A model generated the notes under the pieces. The model had not been told where the DNA came from, did not search any database, and was given only the letters and a program-made list of their open reading frames with translations. 64,000 nt of DNA from positions 62,001 through 126,000 of the forward strand of contig NZ_JAIXCQ010000007.1 in assembly GCF_020297055.1 (NCBI RefSeq). Direction: 5' to 3'. The DNA comes from Isoptericola luteus. GTDB lineage: Bacteria; Actinomycetota; Actinomycetes; Actinomycetales; Cellulomonadaceae. The translations under genes and the position numbers were made by a program. This document shows, piece after piece, positions 47,694-54,651 of the stretch (the stretch's first letter is position 1; each line of letters begins with the position of its first letter).

Positions 47694-48326
47694 TCAGCCG
47701 ACGCCGAGCAGCTGCGCCGCCACGCCGGCCGCGTCCTCGGCGGTCAGGTGGTTGGTGTCCGCCCAGCCAGCCCCGCCGATGAGGATCTCGACCGCGGGGA
47801 GCTGGGTGGTGACCGAGACGCTCGTGGCGACCGACGTGTCGGCAGCCATGGCGAACACGATGCCGCCGAGGTCCTCGATCGCCGGGTGCTCGACGGCCTG
47901 GAGCGCGGAGCTGCTCTCGAGCTCGTCGGCGGTCAGGACCGTGCCGCTTCCCTCCTGCACCATGACCGTGAGCGTCCGGTTGAGGCTCATGTCCGTGGCG
48001 CCCTCCGGGATCACCCACTCGCAGTGCAGGGACCACTCTGTCAGCCCGGTCTCCTCACCCAGGACCAGCCCGTCGACGAACGTGGCCACCAGCGGTTGGA
48101 CGGCCTCGCACGTGGAGTAGATGGCCGTGACGTCCGCGTACGTCGGGCCGGGCAGGTCGCCCCCGTCGCCATCGTTGCCGACCTCTCCGTCTGCGGCGGC
48201 GTCGTTCGCTGCGTCGTCGAGCTTGTCGACGACGGCGTCGAGGTCGTCTGCGGGGCCGGTGCACGCAGCCAGGGCGAAGGAGAGGAGAGGCACGGTCACC
48301 ACGAGCACGGTCTTGCGCAGGTTCAT
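47694..48326 (-). CDS. Hypothetical lipoprotein
   Basis: 210 residues. A type II signal peptide is clear: MNLRKTVLVVTVPLLSFALAAC, lipobox LAAC with Cys22. A short acidic linker (DGEVGNDGDGGD) follows, then a domain with two cysteines (YSTCEAV, SLHCEWV) that probably form a disulfide, and a C-terminal beta-rich part. Resembles DUF3558-like mycobacterial lipoproteins only loosely. TAGGCT (48333-48338) six bases before ATG; leaderless. Exported and membrane-anchored. Confidence 0.8.
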   Translation of the reverse strand: MNLRKTVLVVTVPLLSFALAACTGPADDLDAVVDKLDDAANDAAADGEVGNDGDGGDLPGPTYADVTAIYSTCEAVQPLVATFVDGLVLGEETGLTEWSLHCEWVIPEGATDMSLNRTLTVMVQEGSGTVLTADELESSSALQAVEHPAIEDLGGIVFAMAADTSVATSVSVTTQLPAVEILIGGAGWADTNHLTAEDAAGVAAQLLGVG

Positions 48327-48408
48327 GGAGGCAGCCTAGGTGCTCCGTCGCAGGTCAGGGCACGGCTCGAGAGCTTTCACCCCGCCGGTGGGCCGCCCCG
48401 GGCGCACC

Positions 48409-48720
48409 TCATGGCTCGCGCGGCAGCCGGTCCTGTGCGACGGGGAGGAGGCGCGGCATCCCCGCCGGGGCGACGAGGCTCAGCGCCACGTAGCGGGCCT
48501 CGGCGCGGTGCAGGCGGATGTGCTCGTCGAGCGACCACTGCGGACCGTTGGTGAGCACCATGCCGCAGGAGCAGTCGATCTCGACGCTGCCGTCCTGACC
48601 GTGACGCAGCTGTCCCACGGTGACGTGCGCGGCGCGGGCCCGCGTCTTGGCCCGGTGCATCGTGGCGGAGACGGGGCCCGGCCCGAAGTCGGCGTGCGCG
48701 GGTGCAGGCTCGTGATCCAC
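48409..48720 (-). CDS. Small hypothetical protein with a Cys2His2-like zinc motif
   Basis: 103 residues, not recognised. IDCSCGMVLTNGPQWSLDEHIRLHR has CxC followed about 15 residues later by HxxxH, a plausible zinc site. GTG 48720 follows TAGGCT (48727-48732) by six bases. The position, strand and leaderless start match its neighbours, so the gene is probably real. Confidence 0.65.
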   Translation of the reverse strand: MDHEPAPAHADFGPGPVSATMHRAKTRARAAHVTVGQLRHGQDGSVEIDCSCGMVLTNGPQWSLDEHIRLHRAEARYVALSLVAPAGMPRLLPVAQDRLPREP

Positions 48721-48742
48721 GGGCCGAGCCTAACGGGCCGGT

Positions 48743-49069
48743 TCAGTGGGAGTGGGCGACGCCCGCCTCGTGCATCCGCTCGTGCTCCTCGCGCGCGGCC
48801 TGCCGGGCGGCGATCCTGGCCTGCACCTCGTCGCGGCGCAGGGGCGGGACCGTCTTGGGCGGCTGCCGCCGCGCGGGCAGCTCGCCCAGCAGCGCGGTGA
48901 CGATCTCGGCGATCTCCTCTGTCGCCCGTTCACAGGGTTCGCGGGTCGCCGCCGTCGCGGACCGCTGGACGCCCGTCACCTTCCGCACGAACTGCTCGGC
49001 GGCGGCGCGGATCTCCTCGTCGGACGCGGGCGGCTCCAGCCCGCGCAGGGTGGTGATGTTGCGGCACAT
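48743..49069 (-). CDS. DUF2277 domain-containing protein
   Basis: 108 residues starting MCRNITTLRGLEPPASDEEIRAAAEQFVRKVTG, the exact DUF2277 opening; the C-terminal His-rich tail (EEHERMHEAGVAHSH) is extra. Small helical protein related to PF10041; function unknown. TAGCGT (49077-49082) is seven bases before ATG. Confidence 0.88.
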   Translation of the reverse strand: MCRNITTLRGLEPPASDEEIRAAAEQFVRKVTGVQRSATAATREPCERATEEIAEIVTALLGELPARRQPPKTVPPLRRDEVQARIAARQAAREEHERMHEAGVAHSH

Positions 49070-49131
49070 GCCGTCGACGCTACGCCGGAAGACCGACAGG
49101 CTGCCCGGGAAACGCTGCCTGGAACGACGAA

Positions 49132-49150
49132 GGCCGCCCGGTGGGCGGCC
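49132..49150 (-). terminator. Hairpin downstream of tRNA-Val (copy 1)
   Basis: GGCCGCCC paired with GGGCGGCC around a 3-nt loop; on the minus strand it is followed by TTCGTCGTT. It lies about 20 nt after the tRNA 3' end. Confidence 0.6.
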
Positions 49151-49168
49151 GTCGATCGATGATTCCGG

Positions 49169-49240
49169 TGGGCGATACTGGGATCGAACCAGTGACCTCT
49201 TCCGTGTCAGGGAAGCGCGCTACCGCTGCGCCAATCGCCC
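49169..49240 (-). tRNA. tRNA-Val (anticodon GAC), copy 1
   Basis: Cloverleaf with acceptor GGGCGAT/ATCGCCC, D-arm GCGCAGCGGTAGCGC, anticodon stem CTTCC/GGAAG with loop CTGACAC (anticodon GAC), T-arm CTGGTTCGATCCCAG. The 3' end continues CCG, so full CCA is not encoded. Confidence 0.95.
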
Positions 49241-49288
49241 TTACGGCTGCTGCGCTCCCTGCTCCGGTGGAGGGGAGGCAGAGCGCCG

Positions 49289-49361
49289 AGCGGATGACGG
49301 GACTCGAACCCGCGACCCTCACCTTGGCAAGGTGATGCTCTACCAACTGAGCCACATCCGC
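49289..49361 (-). tRNA. tRNA-Gly (anticodon GCC), copy 1
   Basis: Acceptor GCGGATG/CATCCGC, anticodon stem TCACC/GGTGA with loop TTGCCAA (anticodon GCC), T-arm GCGGGTTCGAGTCCCGT. No encoded CCA. Confidence 0.95.
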
Positions 49362-49515
49362 GCGACCATCGAGGCGGGTCTCCCCGCGCTCCTGGCGCCT
49401 GATGAACAGTACGTGACCTTCGGGGCCGAGGTCCAATCGCGGCGCTGTGACCTGCGACGCGGTGACGGGATCAGGGGTGCCCGGGTTTCCGCCGTGGATC
49501 CGACCCCGCCACGGG

Positions 49516-49557
49516 ACGACGAAGGCCCCGGACCTGCTGGTCCGGGGCCTTCGTCGT
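49516..49557 (-). terminator. Perfect 19-bp hairpin after the second tRNA-Val
   Basis: A 19-bp perfect stem with a TGCT loop starts two bases after the tRNA CCA end on the minus strand. Probably ends the Gly-Cys-Val tRNA transcript. No T-run. Confidence 0.7.
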
Positions 49558-49559
49558 GC

Positions 49560-49634
49560 TGGTGGGCGATACTGGGATCGAACCAGTGACCTCTTCCGTG
49601 TCAGGGAAGCGCGCTACCGCTGCGCCAATCGCCC
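49560..49634 (-). tRNA. tRNA-Val (anticodon GAC), copy 2
   Basis: Same sequence as copy 1 over the tRNA body; here CCA is encoded. One base separates its 5' end from tRNA-Cys, so they are cotranscribed. Confidence 0.96.
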
Positions 49635-49635
49635 G

Positions 49636-49706
49636 AGGTGGGTACGGGATTCGAACCCGTGTATACGGCTTTGCAGGCCGCTGCCTCGCCTCTCGGCCAA
49701 CCCACC
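49636..49706 (-). tRNA. tRNA-Cys (anticodon GCA)
   Basis: Acceptor GGTGGGT/ACCCACC, anticodon stem GCGGC/GCCGT with loop CTGCAAA (anticodon GCA), T-arm ACGGGTTCGAATCCCGT. 71 nt, CCA not encoded. Confidence 0.95.
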
Positions 49707-49760
49707 TTGAGACGTGCTCTCCCTGTCGCTGCAGAAGATCGACCAGAGAGTGGGCCTCCG

Positions 49761-49833
49761 AGCGGATGACGGGACTCGAACCCGCGACCCTCACCTTGGC
49801 AAGGTGATGCTCTACCAACTGAGCCACATCCGC
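49761..49833 (-). tRNA. tRNA-Gly (anticodon GCC), copy 2
   Basis: Identical to copy 1 over 73 nt. First tRNA of the minus-strand cluster Gly-Cys-Val-Gly-Val. Confidence 0.95.
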
Positions 49834-49941
49834 ACGACCAGTTCCCGGACACCCTGCGGTGCCCGCCGTTCTGGCGCGCCCCAAACATTAGTGGACCGCT
49901 CACGGTCCGTCCAATCGCCTCACCGCACGTAGCGTTCTCGT

Positions 49942-51081
49942 GTGCACGAGCCGACCTCCTGGGCCACCTTCGCGGGCCGCCGCGCCCACCGCGCCGTCGA
50001 GTGCGTCGACCTGCTCGCGAACCCCGAGCGCCTCGACGCCGGCGGGCTGTGGTTCGTCGTCGCCGACTTCGAGGCCGACTTCGAGGCCGACCCGGCGGGC
50101 GACGCCGGGGCCCGCGCCGGCACGGGAAGCGCGCGAGCCTGGCGGTTCGCCGAGGCCGGGTCCGCCCCGTCCGCCGCACCGGTGGCCGGGGCCGACGGGT
50201 GGCGCGGACCCGCACCGACGTCGTGGAGCACCAGCATGGACCGGGACGCCTACTGCGGGGCGGTCGCCCGCGTGCGCGACCGCATACGCGAGGGAGACGT
50301 CTACCAGGTCAACGTGTGCCGCGTGCTCCGCGCCCCCCTCCCCGTGACGGGCGACGGCACCGAGCCGGACGCCGCGGCCCTGGCGGCGCGTCTCGCCGCC
50401 GGCAACCCCGCCCCGTACGCGGCCGCGATCCACGTCCCCGCGTCGAGCGGCCTCGAGCCCGCCTGGGTGGTCAGCGCGTCGCCGGAGCTGTACCTGGGGC
50501 TGGAGCGGGACAGCGCCGGCGCGACGCTCACGTCCGGGCCGATCAAGGGCACCGCCCGCACGCCGGAGGGCCTGGCGCCCAAGGACCGCGCCGAGAACGT
50601 CATGATCACGGACCTGGTCCGCAACGACCTGCAACGGGTGTGCCGACCGGGGAGCGTCGCGGTGACCGACCTGCTCGCCCTCGAGGAGCACCCCGGCCTG
50701 GTGCACCTCGTCTCGCGGGTTCGTGGCCGGCTGTCCGACGACGTCGCCGCGGTTCCCGGCCTCTGGGGACAGGTCCTCGCGGCGACGTTCCCGCCCGGTT
50801 CGGTGTCCGGGGCGCCGAAGTCCTCGGCGCTGCGGCTCATCCGCGAGCTGGAGACGACGCCGCGCGGACCCTACTGCGGGGCCGTCGGGTGGATCGACGC
50901 GGACGCCGGGCGGGCAGAGCTCGCCGTCGGGATCCGGACGTTCTGGTGGTCCGACGGCGTGCTGCGCTTCGGCACCGGCGCAGGGATCACCTGGGGGAGC
51001 GACCCGGCCGCGGAGTGGGCCGAGACCGAGCTCAAGGCGGCGCGCCTCGTGGGCCTCGCGTCGACAGGCGACCACCGATGA
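49942..51081 (+). CDS. pabB: Aminodeoxychorismate synthase component I
   Basis: 379 residues, chorismate-binding fold. SGPIKGTARTPEG, DLVRNDLQRVCRPGSVAV, HLVSRVRGRLSDD and FPPGSVSGAPKSSALRLI are the PabB/TrpE signatures. PabB with a glutamine amidotransferase makes 4-amino-4-deoxychorismate for folate; the amidotransferase is not in the window. GTG 49942 is six bases after TAGCGT (49930-49935), leaderless. pabC follows one gene later on the same strand, supporting PabB over anthranilate or isochorismate synthase. Confidence 0.92.
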   Translation: MHEPTSWATFAGRRAHRAVECVDLLANPERLDAGGLWFVVADFEADFEADPAGDAGARAGTGSARAWRFAEAGSAPSAAPVAGADGWRGPAPTSWSTSMDRDAYCGAVARVRDRIREGDVYQVNVCRVLRAPLPVTGDGTEPDAAALAARLAAGNPAPYAAAIHVPASSGLEPAWVVSASPELYLGLERDSAGATLTSGPIKGTARTPEGLAPKDRAENVMITDLVRNDLQRVCRPGSVAVTDLLALEEHPGLVHLVSRVRGRLSDDVAAVPGLWGQVLAATFPPGSVSGAPKSSALRLIRELETTPRGPYCGAVGWIDADAGRAELAVGIRTFWWSDGVLRFGTGAGITWGSDPAAEWAETELKAARLVGLASTGDHR

Positions 51082-51111
51082 GTTCGAGGACCACGGTCTG
51101 TCTGAACCGGC

Positions 51112-51714
51112 ATGGGGCAGGTGACGTGTGACATCGGGATCTCGCTCGACGGGTACTCCGCCGGGCCGAACCAGAGCGTGGACCAGCCGTTCGGCGACGG
51201 GGTCGGCGACGGTGAGCGGCTGCACGCCTGGATGTTCGAGCACGCCGACGCCCACGCGGACGAGCTCGCGGCGATCGTCGCCGCGGACGCGTTCGTGATG
51301 GGCCGGAACATGTTCGGGCCGGGGCGGGGCGAGTGGGACCCGGCGTGGCGGGGCTGGTGGGGCGACGACCCGCCGTACCACGCACCGGTGTTCGTGGTCA
51401 CCCACCATCCGCGCGAACCGGTCGTCATGGACGGCGGCACCACGTTCCACTTCGTCACCGGTGGGGTCGACGAGGCACTGGCCCGTGCCCGCGAGGCGGC
51501 CGGGGACGGTGACGTGTCGGTCGCCGGCGGCGCCACCACGGTCAACGAGTTCCTGGCTGCCGGGCTCCTCGACGAGCTGCGGCTGCACGTCGCGCCCGTG
51601 GTGCTCGGCGTCCGGGGCTGGGAGCGCCTGTTCGACGGCGTCGGGCCGCTCGGGCTGACCGCGGTCGCCGCTCGGCACACGCCCGAGGTGACACACCTGA
51701 CGTATCGGCGGTGA
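51112..51714 (+). CDS. Dihydrofolate reductase family protein (RibD C-terminal fold)
   Basis: 200 residues. ISLDGYSAGPNQS at the N-terminus, DAFVMGRNMFGPG, and GDVSVAGGATTVNEFLAAGLLDELRLHVAPVVLG (NADPH-binding GG) are typical of the RibD_C/YyaP-YwjB group, which is DHFR-like in fold though its substrate is usually unknown. It sits between pabB (30 nt before) and pabC (29 nt after); a role in pterin or folate chemistry is a possibility but only from position. Confidence 0.87.
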   Translation: MGQVTCDIGISLDGYSAGPNQSVDQPFGDGVGDGERLHAWMFEHADAHADELAAIVAADAFVMGRNMFGPGRGEWDPAWRGWWGDDPPYHAPVFVVTHHPREPVVMDGGTTFHFVTGGVDEALARAREAAGDGDVSVAGGATTVNEFLAAGLLDELRLHVAPVVLGVRGWERLFDGVGPLGLTAVAARHTPEVTHLTYRR

Positions 51715-51743
51715 CCGGGGTGCCGCTCGGGCACACTGGCCCC

Positions 51744-52610
51744 ATGGGTCTCGTGATCTGGGCCGACGGACGGCTCGTGGAACAGGGTCAGGGCGCGCTG
51801 AGCGCGGTCGACCACGGTGTGACGGTCGGGGACGGCGTCTTCGAGACGTGCACCGTCTTCGACGGCCAGGTGTTCGCGCTGACGCGACACCTGGCGCGGT
51901 TGGAGCGGTCCGCGCGCGGGCTCGGGCTCGCGGCGCCCGACCTGGCGACGGTGCGCGACGGCGTCGACACCGTGCTCGCGGAGGCGAGACGCGCGGCGGG
52001 GGACTTCGACGGCAAGGTGCGCATCACCGTGACGGCAGGGCCCGGCCCGATCGGCTCCGGCCGGGTGCCGGGCGCGCAGACCGTCGTCGTCGTGGCGCAG
52101 GAGAGTGGCATGGCGCCCACGTCGCGGTCCGCCCGGTCGCCGTGGACGCGCAACGAGCACTCCGCGGTCGCCGGGCTCAAGACGACGTCCTACGCGGAGA
52201 ACGTGGTCGCGCTCGCGGACGCCGTCGCCAAGGGCGGGGACGAGTCGATCTTCGCCAACACGGCCGGGCTGCTCTGCGAGGGCACCGGGTCGAACGTGTT
52301 CGTCGAGCGCGGTGGGGAGCTCGTCACCCCGCCCCTGGTGTCCGGCTGCCTCGCGGGCATCACGCGGGCGCTGCTGCTGGAGTGGGGCGCCGAGGCCGGC
52401 CTGCCGGTGCGCGAGGCGGAGCCCGACGAGCTCCCGTTCGCCGTGCTCGACGAGGTGGCGCTGGGCGAGGCTCAGCTGGCCCTGACGTCGTCGGGTCGCA
52501 ACGTGCAGCCCGTGACCTGGCTGGACGGCGCGGACGTGCCCGTGGGCCCGATCTCCGCCGCGGCGCGGGAGCTGTTCGAGAAGCTGTGCCGGGAGCGCCT
52601 TGACCCGTGA
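51744..52610 (+). CDS. pabC: Aminodeoxychorismate lyase / class IV aminotransferase
   Basis: 288 residues, PLP fold-type IV. VTVGDGVFETCTVFDGQVF, then catalytic Lys in VAGLKTTSYAENVVAL, SIFANTAGLLCEGTGSNVFVERGG and PLVSGCLAGITRALLL are family motifs. PabC splits aminodeoxychorismate to 4-aminobenzoate and pyruvate. Context with pabB favours this over branched-chain or D-amino-acid aminotransferase. CACACT six bases before the ATG may be a weak leaderless -10. Confidence 0.88.
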   Translation: MGLVIWADGRLVEQGQGALSAVDHGVTVGDGVFETCTVFDGQVFALTRHLARLERSARGLGLAAPDLATVRDGVDTVLAEARRAAGDFDGKVRITVTAGPGPIGSGRVPGAQTVVVVAQESGMAPTSRSARSPWTRNEHSAVAGLKTTSYAENVVALADAVAKGGDESIFANTAGLLCEGTGSNVFVERGGELVTPPLVSGCLAGITRALLLEWGAEAGLPVREAEPDELPFAVLDEVALGEAQLALTSSGRNVQPVTWLDGADVPVGPISAAARELFEKLCRERLDP

Positions 52611-52697
52611 CGCCCGGCGCCCACCCTGCGTGTCGCCCGTCACGGCGGGGCGAGTTTGAGTCGGCACCAGTTCTGTGGCTACTATCGTCCACGCACC

Positions 52698-52772
52698 GGG
52701 CGATTGGCGCAGTGGTAGCGCGCTTCGTTCACACCGAAGAGGTCACTGGTTCGAACCCAGTATCGCCCACCA
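52698..52772 (+). tRNA. tRNA-Val (anticodon CAC), carrying the left attachment repeat
   Basis: Acceptor GGGCGAT/ATCGCCC, anticodon stem CTTCG/CGAAG with loop TTCACAC (anticodon CAC), T-arm CTGGTTCGAACCCAG, CCA encoded. Its 3' half includes a 30-bp sequence repeated at 54540-54569, so the gene is the integration site of a small element and its 3' end was rebuilt by the insert. Confidence 0.96.
52728..52757 (+). repeat. Left attachment repeat (30 bp) in tRNA-Val
   Basis: Identical over 30 bp to 54540-54569; begins TTCACACCGAAGAGG and ends GGTTCGAACC. Outside this core the two copies diverge. Confidence 0.93.
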
Positions 52773-52774
52773 GC

Positions 52775-52820
52775 CGAAAGGCCTCCTGACCAGCGGAAAC
52801 GCTGGGCAGGGGGCCTTTCG
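52775..52820 (+). terminator. Rho-independent terminator of tRNA-Val(CAC)
   Basis: A long stem (about 20 pairs with one mismatch and one G-T pair) closed by a GAAA tetraloop and followed directly by TTTT at 52821-52824. Because it lies inside the repeats it came with the inserted element. Confidence 0.9.
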
Positions 52821-53449
52821 TTTTGCCGGGCAACGGGCTGGTCTAACTGCTGGTCTGTGACACTCGATCTGGCATGTGGGGGAGTGCGTCGTCGAGCTCG
52901 ACGTCGGTGCGCGGTGACGGGGCGTGCGTGCAGACATCACTTCAGCGTCGACGGCCCGAGTGACGGCTTGAACTGCGTGAACGCTGTTCGTTCGACGCTC
53001 CTCGAGGCAGGTCGGCTGGTCGGTGCGGGGTTGCGGTCGGGCCCGTGAGGTGGCCACGGGTACGGCGGGGGTCGGGGGCGTTCCGAAGAGGTCACTCGGC
53101 CGTCCTGACGCTTGTTGTTCGGGCCAGCTCCGTGGCTGCGCTGGGGACGGCCGTCCACGTCGTCAGCCGACGTCATGTGTCACCTGCTCATGCGGCAGTC
53201 CCCCGGCGTGGATGTCGCAACTATCGCCTGGGCGGCGTGGCCGACCGGACGGGGTTGGGTGACTCCCGCGTTCGCACCGCGAGCTCTCGCTCGCCGTCGG
53301 CGACGAGAGGTACCGCCTGCCGCGAAGCCCTCGGCGGGCTCACCCGCGCGCTCCACGCCTCGGCGCGGGCGGGTGGTCTGGCTCCGATCGACCCACAGGG
53401 TTACACTTGCTTCAATTGCGTTTCTGATGCTGCGTTTGGGGAGGCTGTC
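52821..53449. other. Gene-poor stretch inside the element
   Basis: About 630 nt between the tRNA terminator and the antitoxin gene. I see no frame with recognisable protein features, and no integrase remnant. The last 50 nt (TTACACTTGCTTCAATTGCG at 53401-53420) are distinctly A/T-richer and probably hold the toxin-antitoxin promoter. Confidence 0.6.
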
Positions 53450-53836
53450 GTGACTGATGTTCTGGACGGCGACGTGCAGACGCTGCGCGCTGCGCTGGCG
53501 CGCACGACCGACGAGGTCCGCGTGACGTTGAACCTTCCGCGGGAGGCTGCACGCAAAGTGCTCGCGCTGCTCGATGCCGAGCGCACGTCGGGCGCCGTCG
53601 TCGTGCCAACGAGGGAGCTCCTCACGACGACCGAGGCCGCGGCTCTGATCGGCGTGTCTCGTCCGACGCTGATGAAGCACGTGAGCTCCGGGGAGATCGA
53701 CCACGTCATGGTCGGCAGCCATCACCGGATCAGTGCCGCATCTCTGGCGGCATTCGAGCAGGCTCGCCGTAGGCGTCGGGAGAAGGCCGCTGCCGACCTT
53801 GCGGCGTTCTCCAACGAGATCGGCCTCGACGATTGA
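53450..53836 (+). CDS. Antitoxin-like protein with excisionase/MerR-type HTH
   Basis: 128 residues. N-terminal segment (RTTDEVRVTLNLPREAARKVLALLDAE) then an excisionase-family helix-turn-helix, TTTEAAALIGVSRPTLMKHVSSGEIDHVMVGSHHRISAASLAAF (about residues 62-105), and a basic tail (ARRRRREKAAADLAAF) that may wrap the toxin. GTG 53450 follows GGGGAGG at good spacing; the longer open frame upstream is not coding-like. HTH proteins of this kind paired with PIN proteins form a known type II toxin-antitoxin arrangement. The stop overlaps the toxin start by 4 nt. Confidence 0.85.
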   Translation: MTDVLDGDVQTLRAALARTTDEVRVTLNLPREAARKVLALLDAERTSGAVVVPTRELLTTTEAAALIGVSRPTLMKHVSSGEIDHVMVGSHHRISAASLAAFEQARRRRREKAAADLAAFSNEIGLDD

Positions 53837-54393
53837 CCGTCTCGGTCGTCATCGCCGATGCGAACATCCTGTTCTCCCGGACGCTGCGCGACTACGTGCT
53901 CTACGGCGACGACGCCGGCGGCTTCGAGGTGCGCTGGAGCCCGGCGATCCTGGCAGAGATGTCGAAGAACCTGCGGGCCAAGAGGGGGATGTCACAGGAG
54001 CAGACGGATCGGCTCGAGGAGCTGATGAACGCGTTCCTCGACGACGCCCTCGTCGAGGTGCGTGCCAGGGACGAGGCGGCGGTCGAGTTCGCGGACATGG
54101 ACCCCAAGGACCGCCATGTCCTGGCCGCAGCGTTCTCGACCGGTGCCGACATCGTGCTGACCGACAACGTCAAGCACTTTCCTCGCGAGTGGATGGCGCA
54201 GCGGCGCATCGTTCTGCTGACGTCGGCCGAGTTCTTCGTTCGAGTGCTCGATGAAGCGCCCGACGCGATGCGTGCCGCCCACGAACGGACCGTCGCCTCG
54301 ACCCCGAAGTCTGAGGACGAGGTGCTCGAGGTCCTCGGGCGCGTCGTCGGCACGGACGTCGTCGACCAGCTGCGCGCGGTCCTCGGGAAGTAA
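53833..54393 (+). CDS. PIN domain toxin (putative ribonuclease)
   Basis: 186 residues. PIN catalytic acidic residues: IADANILFS at the N-terminus (Asp), a mid Glu (SPAILAEMSKNL), ADMDPKDRHVLAAAF and IVLTDNVKHFP (Asp/Asn). PIN toxins cleave RNA, often tRNA, when released from antitoxin. It starts at a TTG that overlaps the antitoxin stop (TTGA), the expected arrangement for tight coupling. The C-terminal 45 residues extend beyond the usual PIN length and look helical. Confidence 0.88.
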   Translation: MTVSVVIADANILFSRTLRDYVLYGDDAGGFEVRWSPAILAEMSKNLRAKRGMSQEQTDRLEELMNAFLDDALVEVRARDEAAVEFADMDPKDRHVLAAAFSTGADIVLTDNVKHFPREWMAQRRIVLLTSAEFFVRVLDEAPDAMRAAHERTVASTPKSEDEVLEVLGRVVGTDVVDQLRAVLGK

Positions 54394-54474
54394 CCCACCG
54401 CCTTGCCACCTCGAGTGTGAGACCGCAACTCGCTGCTGGCGCTACTGCTGGCTTCACGGCACGACCACCAGCGG

Positions 54475-54509
54475 ATCCCAGCGAACCACCACGGGCGGAA
54501 TCCCAGCGA
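54475..54509. repeat. Pair of 10-bp direct repeats near the right attachment repeat
   Basis: ATCCCAGCGA occurs at 54475-54484 and 54500-54509, both preceded by GCGG, just inside the right end of the element. They could be arm-type sites for a lost integrase. Confidence 0.5.
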
Positions 54510-54539
54510 TCCGACCGCAGTTCTGCAGGTCAGAGTTCA

Positions 54540-54569
54540 TTCACACCGAAGAGGTCACTGGTTCGAACC
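54540..54569 (+). repeat. Right attachment repeat (30 bp), fragment of tRNA-Val
   Basis: Exact copy of 52728-52757. It is followed by AATGTCGCCCACGCG, a degenerate acceptor end; no complete tRNA can form here. Confidence 0.93.
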
Positions 54570-54591
54570 AATGTCGCCCACGCGCGTGCAA

Positions 54592-54627
54592 GGGCCTCTG
54601 ACCTGCGGATCCGCAGGCCAGAGGCCC
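54592..54627. terminator. Hairpin terminator next to the right attachment repeat
   Basis: GGGCCTCTG and CCTGCGG pair with CCGCAGG and CAGAGGCCC around a central A/C mismatch, followed by TTTT. It probably was the original tRNA-Val terminator, and can also stop transcription of the toxin gene and of the converging ABC operon. Confidence 0.8.
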
Positions 54628-54651
54628 TTTTCGTGTCTTCGTCAGGGCGCG

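Larger units (their letters stand above)
52728..54569 (+). mobile_element. 1.8-kb element integrated in tRNA-Val(CAC), carrying a toxin-antitoxin pair
   Basis: Bounded by perfect 30-bp direct repeats (52728-52757 and 54540-54569) running from the anticodon loop to the T-arm of tRNA-Val. After the right repeat a decayed tRNA 3' end (GTCGCCCAC) and a separate terminator remain, as expected for the displaced original end. Inside: the rebuilt tRNA 3' end, a terminator, about 630 nt with no gene, then the HTH/PIN pair. No integrase or transposase is present, so the element is non-autonomous or a deletion remnant. The promoter before the antitoxin gene is more A/T-rich than its neighbours. Confidence 0.8.

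Noticed and set aside
52857-53048. Short frame that might be an integrase fragment in the tRNA-Val element
   Set aside because: No tyrosine-recombinase motif (R-H-R-Y) and composition unlike a protein; treated as non-coding.
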